The position numbers and the translations under genes are program-made. Shown here piece after piece: positions 6,937-14,400 of a stretch of 64,000 bases of DNA. Origin of the DNA: Gemella cuniculi DSM 15828 (GTDB lineage Bacteria; Bacillota; Bacilli; Staphylococcales; Gemellaceae). The stretch lies in contig NZ_AUDW01000006.1 in NCBI RefSeq assembly GCF_000425665.1, forward strand, positions 1 to 64,000, in the 5' to 3' direction. Under the pieces are notes generated by a model, which ran no database searches, had not been told where the DNA came from, and worked only from the letters and a program-made list of their open reading frames with translations. Each line of letters begins with the position of its first letter. Positions within the stretch are counted from its first letter, which is position 1.

Positions 6937-8089
6937 TCTCTCTCCTATCATTATTAAAACTTTTTATAGCTTCTTTATATACCTCCATTGTTTCTTTAAA
7001 AATTTTATCAGGAGCCACTTTTTTTAAAGTTACTTTTGCATTTTTACTAATTTCTTTATATTTTTTTTCTTCTAATAAAATTACTTTTTCTATTTTTTTT
7101 AATATATCCCCTTTTTTATAAGGATTGCATAAAAATCCATTTATTCCATCTTCTATTATTTCAGACATTCCGCCATTTTTACTGCCTATACATACACAAC
7201 CAAAATTCATAGCCTCTATCAAAACATAAGGAAAATTTTCATATAAAGAAGGAAATATTGCTACTTTTACATCACTATAATATTTTGAAATTTTCTCAAA
7301 ACTTAAATGCCCTAAAAAAAATACTCTATCTCTGTATTTTGGTTCTATATAATTTATTATTAGTTCTTTTGTAGACCTATTAAACTTATTTCTATGTGTA
7401 TCTTTTCCTATAAATACGACTTTATGAAAAGTATCTTTTTCAAAGAAATCATTTAATTCATTAGCTAAAACTAACACACCTTTTCTTTGTTCTAAACTCC
7501 CCACATAAAGTATAATATCTTTCTTTACTTTTTCTTTTCTATTCATTTCAAATTGAATAATTGGATTATTAACGACACGTATTTCCTTGTTTTCTAGCTC
7601 TATTATCTCTTTTTTTAATAAATTTTTTAAAGACTCCGAACATGAATATATTGCATCACTATTCAGTATATCCTCTATCTCATATTTTGAAACCTTTTGA
7701 GCTTCTTCAGTTTCTTTAACTTCATTAAATTTATTCCATATAATATAAGGTGTATGTAATTTAATTACAACTGGTTTCTTCCTATCGCTAATATAATAAT
7801 GTGCTTCAGCCTTCCAATCAGCTACCTCAAATATATCAATCTCATTTTCGAGTTCTTTCATTTTTCCACAAACTCGTTTTCTATAATTTTCTTCATTTTT
7901 TTCTGAAATCATATGAAGGTTTATCCCTTCATAAACTATATATTTATCTTCAGCAGAAGCTGTTTTGCATATAATATGTACATCACATTTATTTTTTAAC
8001 ATTATCTTTGCCATTAAATATTGATATGTTGCTATTCCTCCTTTTTGTGTTTCTAAAGGAAACTCTTCTGATACTAGACATATTCTCAA
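6929..8089 (-). CDS. Glycosyltransferase family 4 protein
   Basis: About 386 residues with the GT-B layout. The N-terminus RICLVSEEFPLETQKGGIATY is the usual GT4 start (GGIAT loop). The C-terminal half has ILYVGSLEQRKG and the donor-site motif ENFPYVLIEAMNFGCVCIGS with NGG(M)SEII after it. The true start is probably the TTG at 8087-8089, placed 8 nt after GGAGG; the GTG nine bases upstream is part of that ribosome site. The gene overlaps the next one by 8 bp. It likely adds a sugar from a nucleotide sugar to the operon's product or an intermediate (inference). Confidence 0.88.
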   Translation of the reverse strand: MRICLVSEEFPLETQKGGIATYQYLMAKIMLKNKCDVHIICKTASAEDKYIVYEGINLHMISEKNEENYRKRVCGKMKELENEIDIFEVADWKAEAHYYISDRKKPVVIKLHTPYIIWNKFNEVKETEEAQKVSKYEIEDILNSDAIYSCSESLKNLLKKEIIELENKEIRVVNNPIIQFEMNRKEKVKKDIILYVGSLEQRKGVLVLANELNDFFEKDTFHKVVFIGKDTHRNKFNRSTKELIINYIEPKYRDRVFFLGHLSFEKISKYYSDVKVAIFPSLYENFPYVLIEAMNFGCVCIGSKNGGMSEIIEDGINGFLCNPYKKGDILKKIEKVILLEEKKYKEISKNAKVTLKKVAPDKIFKETMEVYKEAIKSFNNDRRENV

Positions 8090-8104
8090 TATTAACACAC
8101 CTCC

Positions 8105-8542
8105 TTATTTAAACCATATATTATACTCTAAATTATAAGCTTCTATACTATCACTTGCATGAACAATATTTCTACAACTTCTTTTTTCAAGTTCTGCTAT
8201 TTCATACGAATCCATCCCGAAATCTCCTCTTATAGTTCCTTTGGAAGCTAATGATGGATCCGAAGCTCCTATTATTTTTCTTACTCTAGTTATAATATCT
8301 TGACCTTCCAGTACCAAAACTACTACATATTTATTTACAAAATAATCTAAAACTCTATTTTTTATATCTTCGTCTACTTTTTTTAAGTTTTTTTCATAGT
8401 GTTTTAATATTGTATTAGAAGATACCCTACAACACTTTAATTCAACTATTCTCCCCAATTGTAATAAAATTTCTACACAATCAGTCGTTATATCACGCTC
8501 TAAACAATCTGGTTTCAATATAACTAATGTTTTTTCATACAT
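8105..8542 (-). CDS. Nucleoside diphosphate kinase-like protein
   Basis: 145 residues, the usual NDK size. It shows TLVILKPDC at the N-terminus (family TLxxIKPD), GASDPSLASKGTIRGDFG (family GxTxPxxAxPGTIRGDF), and the phosphohistidine motif NIVHASDS with H128. All catalytic landmarks are present, but the sequence is diverged from housekeeping NDK in the helices and in K101 where P is usual. It sits 3 bp after the phosphotransferase stop and 15 bp before the glycosyltransferase start. It probably makes an NTP or a phosphorylated intermediate for the pathway (inference). Confidence 0.88.
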   Translation of the reverse strand: MYEKTLVILKPDCLERDITTDCVEILLQLGRIVELKCCRVSSNTILKHYEKNLKKVDEDIKNRVLDYFVNKYVVVLVLEGQDIITRVRKIIGASDPSLASKGTIRGDFGMDSYEIAELEKRSCRNIVHASDSIEAYNLEYNIWFK

Positions 8543-8545
8543 ATT

Positions 8546-9697
8546 TTATTCCTCCAAATAGGTATTTATTCTAATATTTTCTAAAATAGAAAAATCTTCG
8601 CTCCAATGAATCCATGAATCTTTTTCCCATGTGTTTAAAGAAGTTTTATTCGCTACCTCTAAATATTTTTTTTGAAATATTACTTTTATAATATAAAGTT
8701 CGAGAATTTCTATAATTCTTTTTTCTTCATTTTTTGAAAAAAAATCTAAAATTCGCCTAATTTTCTCGTAAGATAGGTTTCCGATATCACTATTCACATA
8801 TCTATATAAAAATACTGCCAAGTCATAATTTTTAGGTGCATATGAAATTTCATCATAATCTATAAAAAATATATTTTTTTCTCTTAAAAGAATATTCTTA
8901 TTATGTAAATCACCATGCGACAAAAATGATTTTACTGATTTATATTTATGCAATAACCGTTCTATATTGTACCTATATCTATTTAAAAATTTTTTCCATT
9001 TTACATTTTCATATTTTGTTTCTTCAACCATAAGTATTTCAAAATAATAAGAAATTTCATTAATCAAATTCTCTTCATCGTCATGTTTACTCTCTGCTTT
9101 ATTTTTTTCTTGAAATTGTAAATGCCTTAAAATATAATCAAACTCTTCTTTACACTGTATATCAAATCTTTTTCCATCTATATATTTATAACTATAGGTT
9201 CCATTGATTACATTAATATCTTCTAATTTTATTCTTTGCCCCATTTCATTTAAGAATAATACATATTCATTCAATAATTTTAATTTTTCAGGATAAAAAA
9301 TCTTCTTTTTTACTATATAGTCTTCATGAAAAAAATAACTCTCTACCTTTCTCATAATTTTGTCATACATAATATTATAGTTACACATATCTTCTATGTA
9401 AAATATATCTATATACTTTTTATTTTCATACTTTTTTATAATATTTCCTTCTTTTATAGCCTCATTATATCTATATATTTTTTCTTTTTCACTATATTTT
9501 TTTGAATTCAATCTCTTTTTTATATCTTTTGTTAAAATTATAACTATTCTATCTTTATCTCTTATTTTTATTGTGTCTAAATTTTTTATCGAACAATTTA
9601 TCACTACAATTTTATTATTATCGTCTCTACAATTCTTAAAATCAAAGGTAGTCACCCCATAAATTATATTTTTACTATCTTTTATAGAAATAAACAT
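8546..9697 (-). CDS. APH-like phosphotransferase with C-terminal half of a GK-like domain
   Basis: 383 residues as read from ATG 9697. Residues 130-383 are an aminoglycoside-phosphotransferase/choline-kinase fold with the Brenner motif HGDLHNKNILL (H261, D263, N266/N268) and IDYDE (279-283) as the metal-binding aspartate. Residues 1 to about 110 resemble the second half of a guanylate-kinase or PhnN domain (YGVTTFDF, VVINCSIKNL, IVIILTKDIKKRL...RYNEAIKEG). Its P-loop half lies upstream in another frame (9724-9876). The frame is open upstream of 9697, and ATG 9697 has no good ribosome site, so the two ORFs are very likely one gene of about 440 codons with a frameshift at 9757-9763. Confidence 0.75.
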   Translation of the reverse strand: MFISIKDSKNIIYGVTTFDFKNCRDDNNKIVVINCSIKNLDTIKIRDKDRIVIILTKDIKKRLNSKKYSEKEKIYRYNEAIKEGNIIKKYENKKYIDIFYIEDMCNYNIMYDKIMRKVESYFFHEDYIVKKKIFYPEKLKLLNEYVLFLNEMGQRIKLEDINVINGTYSYKYIDGKRFDIQCKEEFDYILRHLQFQEKNKAESKHDDEENLINEISYYFEILMVEETKYENVKWKKFLNRYRYNIERLLHKYKSVKSFLSHGDLHNKNILLREKNIFFIDYDEISYAPKNYDLAVFLYRYVNSDIGNLSYEKIRRILDFFSKNEEKRIIEILELYIIKVIFQKKYLEVANKTSLNTWEKDSWIHWSEDFSILENIRINTYLEE

Positions 9698-9723
9698 ATC
9701 ATTTTTAAAAAAATAATCATCTT

Positions 9724-9876
9724 CTACAAATCTATAAAAATCATCATCGTCTTCTCTTTTTTTCTATTGGTTACATGTTTAGGTACAAAAAATCTTGGAT
9801 CTTTTCTGAATTCTAGCAATAATGTAGACTTTCCAACATTAGGATTTCCCATCAAATATAGTATATTTTTTTTCAC
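9724..9876 (-). pseudogene. P-loop half of GK-like domain, frameshifted from the downstream phosphotransferase
   Basis: Start GTG 9874-9876 follows AGAAGGTG. The peptide begins VKKNILYLMGNPNVGKSTLL (P-loop GNPNVGKST) and continues FFVPKHVTNRKK, as in guanylate kinase/PhnN proteins (family: xxVSxTTRxxR). After the A7 run (T7 on the plus strand, 9757-9763) the frame fails and stops at 9724. With one extra A the frame reads NRKKREDDDDFYRF and joins the next ORF, restoring a normal GK-like domain. An upstream start at 9963 is excluded because it lies on the -35 box of the promoter. Confidence 0.75.
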
Positions 9877-9934
9877 GATTTCACCTTCTTTTCTAAAGTA
9901 CGCCTTATTACTCTTTTTAGAACTGTTATATAAC

Positions 9935-9963
9935 ATTTTAACAAAATATAGTTCGGTTGTCAA
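9935..9963 (-). promoter_or_regulatory. Promoter of the 12-gene peptide operon
   Basis: A perfect -35 TTGACA (9958-9963), a 17-bp spacer and -10 TAAAAT (9935-9940) on the minus strand predict a start near 9928, about 50 nt before the GTG of the first gene. No other strong promoter or terminator appears before 1302, so the operon is probably one message of about 8.6 kb. Confidence 0.88.
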
Positions 9964-10156
9964 CCGTATTTAAAAAAAAAGTAATATTCGTCCTAAATTT
10001 CCAGAGTAAATTCCGCTAAAATAAAAATAACGGAATTTAAGTTGAAAATACCAAAAGAGCTGGAATTTAACTTGGTAATAAAACTTTTATAAAAAAATAT
10101 TGTAATAATTTTATTAGCTTATTATGAATTTAAAATTCCACACGATATACTTTGTA

Positions 10157-10269
10157 AAATTAGTTTTATACTGAGTAATAGGTGTGATAGCCTTGGTGGG
10201 GAATGTGGCAGATGCCACTATTCCCACATTAGAAATCACACCTATAGAGGCTCAGTGTCAAACTAATTT
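10157..10269. terminator. 113-bp compound palindrome, probable bidirectional terminator
   Basis: The arms pair in steps: AAATTAGTTT/AAACTAATTT (10 bp, outer), ACTGAG/CTCAGT, ATAGGTGTGAT/ATCACACCTAT (11 bp), and an inner near-perfect GTGGGGAAT..TGGC/GCCA..ATTCCCAC with an AGAT loop. T runs follow on the plus strand. It stands between the operon promoter and the IS30 fragment, and may be the structure many insertion sequences carry to block transcription entering the transposase gene. The rest of 9964-10156 is AT-rich with a short inverted repeat around 10012-10036 and no ORF. Confidence 0.6.
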
Positions 10270-10329
10270 TTAACATAATTTTAGTGTATATTAATGGTAT
10301 GAGACTTTTCGTTGAAAGGAATCATAACT

Positions 10330-10713
10330 ATGGAAAACAATAAAAATAAACATTTAACACTTGATGATAGAATTACTATTCAAACTGGTATTACTAATGG
10401 AAAAACTTTTAGAAGTCTCGGAATTGATTTAGGGAAAGGTCCTACTACAATCTCTAAAGAGGTTAAACGAAATTTTGTTTATACAAACACTAACATAACT
10501 ACTAAAAATTTTTCAGGTGATATTTTGAGTACTGACTGTACTCTCCTTAAAAAGCTACCTTATGTATGTAATAGCTGTGCACATAAAAGGCTTGATTGTA
10601 GATATAAAAAACGTTTCTATTATGCTGAGACCGCTCATAAAAAATATTTAGGTATTTCTTCTGATGATAATTTTTTATTAACTGTCATTTTCTCTTTTCT
10701 CCTGTTTTCATAA
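10330..10713 (+). pseudogene. IS30-family transposase, N-terminal fragment
   Basis: ATG 10330 follows GAAAGGA. The N-terminus HLTLDDRITIQTGITNGKTF with GPTTISKEVKRN is the IS30 helix-turn-helix region. The Cys-rich segment (CNSCAHKRLDC) and YAETAHKKY also fit. The protein then runs out of homology and stops after about 127 residues of a usual 320-350; the DDE catalytic domain is absent. The fragment lies at the right edge of the inserted DNA, 290 bp from the broken end of cas1. Confidence 0.85.
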
Positions 10714-11000
10714 TACTTTCACTTTTATTTTATAACACTTGCCTATTTTTAAACACCCTACATTTTGCCTAATGGCAGATAAATAAAAAAGACTTAGCTC
10801 CTTTTTGCTAAGTTCCCACTCTGAATCCAAATATTTTAATTAGTAGCTCTCTATTTTTAGAAGACCGCTTCTCGATTTGATTCTAAACCATACGAATGCT
10901 GATTTTATCAAGGTTTTAGAAGACTATCTTTTTTTATTTCTTCCATATATAATTCCTAGATAAAAAATAAAAAAACTACTCATAGTATCAAAAAGTAAAA
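10714..11000. other. Junction DNA between IS30 fragment and truncated cas1
   Basis: No gene is visible. It holds the minus-strand terminator at 10784-10813 and a 12-bp motif, TTTTAGAAGACN, seen twice (10854-10865 and 10913-10924) 59 bp apart. On the minus strand a short broken frame (SAFVWFRIKSRSGLLKI) loosely recalls ISL3 transposase ends, but this is too weak to call. Confidence 0.4.
10784..10813 (-). terminator. Terminator after truncated cas1
   Basis: On the minus strand ACTTAGC and GCTAAGT form a 7-bp stem followed by CTTTTTT. It would end the cas9-cas1' transcript and isolate it from the inserted operon. Confidence 0.7.
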
Positions 11001-11432
11001 CTACTTCTCATTATACTCTAACTCTTTCAAATATGTTCCAAGTAATATATGCTCTTCTTTGTTTAAATTTTTTAAAAATTGCATTTGATTGTATATTTTT
11101 TCATAAACTATCCGTGTCCAAATTCTTGCCTTACTATCTTCTGACCAAGACAATTGATTTTTATATTTTAAACTAGTATCATGACTTCCATAATACGGAA
11201 TCAATTCTGAATTTGGATTTCTTTTTTCATCACAAAATATAATTTTTATTTTATTTTTTATTAGTTCATTAAGAAGAACGGCGGTAAGACTTACCGCCGT
11301 ATTTTCTACAATGACCATATATATTTCACTTAGACTAACCTTCTTTGTTTCCGCTTCTTTTCTTACAGTCATAAAGTTAAGGCAATAATCTAGCTTTGCT
11401 CGTTCCCTAATTACTATTGTTCTCCATGTCAT
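11001..11432 (-). pseudogene. cas1: cas1, truncated before the catalytic domain
   Basis: 143 residues matching the N-terminal half of type II-A Cas1, the integrase that inserts new spacers. Landmarks are WRTIVI at the start, LSEIYMVIVENTAVSLTAVLL, IIFCDEKRNPNSELIPYYG and SWSEDSKARIW (S. pyogenes: WRTVVV, VIFCDDKR, PFYGRHDSS, MSWSEEVK). It stops at ELEYNEK, the point where family members continue to NREGHAAR, whose E is the first catalytic residue. Full length is about 290. The glutamate, histidine and glutamate of the active site are all missing, so it cannot integrate spacers. It overlaps the cas9 end by 26 bp, as an intact II-A operon might. Confidence 0.93.
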
Positions 11433-14400
11433 TATTTTTTTCCCCTATTATTGTTATTTCTTTTTCATAAAATCCTGTTATAGATTTTTCAATTATTGAA
11501 AACTGATTTAAATTAGTAAGGTCAAATCTATTTTTAGCTCTTGTTGCAGTTAAATTAATCAATTTCAAATTGAATGTAGTTTTCTTTTCAGTTAATACAT
11601 ATAATAATTCTAATAATACTGTAATTTGCTCTTCCTTATTTAAATTTTTAAACTTAAAGAAGACTTTCCCAGATTTTAATTCATTATAATTATTAAGTTT
11701 TTTATTTTTTAAAGTATTACTATTCATTTTTTTTACTAATGTATTATACAATTTTATATTTTTTTCACTTGTTATAATTTTCCATAACTCTCCATCCTTA
11801 TTATCCTTTTTCCAATTCAAATACTTAACTATTTCTTTAATATATTTTTCACTATTATTATCTAATATAACTTGAATAGCACTGTCGAAATTAAAATATT
11901 CACTTGTTTTACCACCCACATAATAACTAAAATTATTAAGTTTACATAAGCCTCCTATACATAGTTTTCTATACTTTAATTTCAAATCTTTAATTTCTTC
12001 GGCATATTTTGCTTTTATTTGACTTTTAGCATAATCAGTCAATGCACTATCATTTTTTATATTTTGAGAAATATAAATTGGTATTGGTATAATCCTAGTT
12101 ATTTTTTCTTCACCTTTTTTATTTTTTGTTATACATTCAAAAATCGAATAATATGCAATTTTTATCTTGGGAAAGCCTCCATATTTAGCAACATCAATTA
12201 ACCTTTTATCACTTGTTTTTTGTGGATAATAACTATCATCCTTGGATTTTTTCGCTTTAGAAATGTTTTCATTATATAATCCACCTTTTTGTTCAGAAGT
12301 TCTTCTAGTAACTAGTATAGAATTATTATTCATTACACTTTCAACAGTATTTATTGTCTTATCTACTTCCCAAGCTATAGTCTTAGAATTTTTTACATTT
12401 CTATAAAATATTTTATTTAATGAATATTGTCTTCCATTTTTTTCTTTTGTAATAAAATTATATGCATTTCTTGTAAATTTCACATCATAAACATTACCAA
12501 CAACAATATTTAAATAAGCATCCTTGGCATGATGTAAATCGTTAATCTCTCTAACTTTGATAAGTTTTTCCTTACTTTGTGATTCGAGATTATTGGATTT
12601 TATTTTCCCAAAATTTTCCCTGAATTCTGATACATTTTCTGCTTTTGAATAACAAATTACAGATTTTTGATTTAACTCTTGTAAAATATTAGCCACTGCT
12701 TTTACTGATTGTGAAGTTTCTACTAATTGCCTTGCGATAAATCCTGTTAATTCGTCATCGCTAAAATCTTTAGTTCTAACTAATCTATTATATTTCTCAT
12801 CTGAAATTAAATCCTTATTTTTTAAAAATAGCCAAAAGTTCTTATTTTCATCTTGAATAGATTTTTCTAAAGGATAATTGTTACCCTTTTCCTCATTAAT
12901 TTCACGTTTTACAAGAACAGTATTTGTAAAACTATCATCTTTAACTTTACTTTGTGGATAAATATGATCAATATCATATTTATTGTTATCAAAAAGCTCG
13001 CTAAGTAATATTCTTTCTCCACTATACATACATCTTCCTAACTGCATATAGTAAAGATATAACTTTTTAGCTTTTAATTCTGATGGTTCTACTGACATAA
13101 GCTTACTTTTGTTTTTGTCAAAGTCTAAAGATGTCCCTAAACTTTTTTCCAACTCAAGAATTTCTTTGTCTTTTATATTTTTATAAAGAGAAGCTAGGTA
13201 ATCTTTTCGTGAATTGGTTCGCTTTTTCTCTGCTTGATTAGTTCTAGTAGTTTCTATAAAAATTTTTTCTGGAGTCGAACCAATAATTTTTTTCAATTCT
13301 TCTACTATCCTTATTGTTTGCCAAATTGAACGTTTAACAGCAGGGCTAACATATAAGTCGTCCAATAAATCTGGTGTTATTTCAAAAATTTCTTTTTGTA
13401 GTCGTTTATTATAATCTTTTATTTGCTCCATATAGCCATATTGATTTGCTAAAATTTCCATAAGAAGCATAGTATTCTGTCTTAGTGCATTTATAATATT
13501 TAGACATTCTCCCGTTTCTTCGTTGAAAAATTTTTCACTCACTATTTCGGTCAACAGCTTTCTGCTAAATCTTCCCCAACCCTTATATGTTAAACGAGAA
13601 ATTTTCTTTATTTCTTCAGTAGTATAATAATCTCCATATACCTTATTTATTTTGTTAATTATTAATTTTTTTGATTCCCCGTACAACGTTATCCAATTTA
13701 TAATATTTTCAACACGTTCTGTATCAAATTTTTCTCCTAAGATATTTTTAAAATCTCTATACGATTTCAAATCGCTTTTTATGGTTACATCAATCCCACT
13801 AATTTTTCCACGACCATCAGTGAATCCATTAACTTTTAAAAAGTCTTCAATTACTTTTGCCGAAACTTTCTTACCTTGTTTTTTAAATAAATTTTCAACC
13901 ATTGCATCTCTTGCTTCAACTGTAAGTCTATTACCATCATATCTTAATTTATTTAAATCGTTTAACAATTCGTACTCTGAATATAATAATGAATGTTTTG
14001 GAAGTACATCTTCATTTTTTAAATATGTACATTTATTAGTTAAGTTTCTTATAAATTTCTCGGCACTCGCATCAGCATCAATAACTCTTTCGAAATTCCA
14101 AGGTGTTACCGCTGTGTTTTCTTCATTATCATAGCGCACTGACCAAGCAAAGCCATTTTCTTTTGCTTGATGATATGAGTTTAGTGGTCCTACATAATAC
14201 GGTATTCTAAATTCTAGTAATTGAATGATTTTTTCTTTAACGGTAAATCCATTTTCATCTTTTTTATTGAAAAAATCATAGTATTTTGTTGCATTATCTA
14301 ATATTTTTACTAATTCTTCTTTATGTACTTGATACGGAACTACGGAATTATCTTTTGTTCTTTGTAACGGTAAAAATTCTTCCAATTTCAATTCTTTTAT

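Noticed and set aside
9877-9963. N-terminal extension of the GK-like ORF to 9963
   Set aside because: It covers the -10 and -35 boxes of the operon promoter; the GTG at 9876 has the ribosome site.
10854-10924. Two TTTTAGAAGAC motifs as a second mini-CRISPR or anti-repeat
   Set aside because: The similarity ends after 12 bases, spacing does not fit repeat plus spacer, and there is no match to the true repeat.
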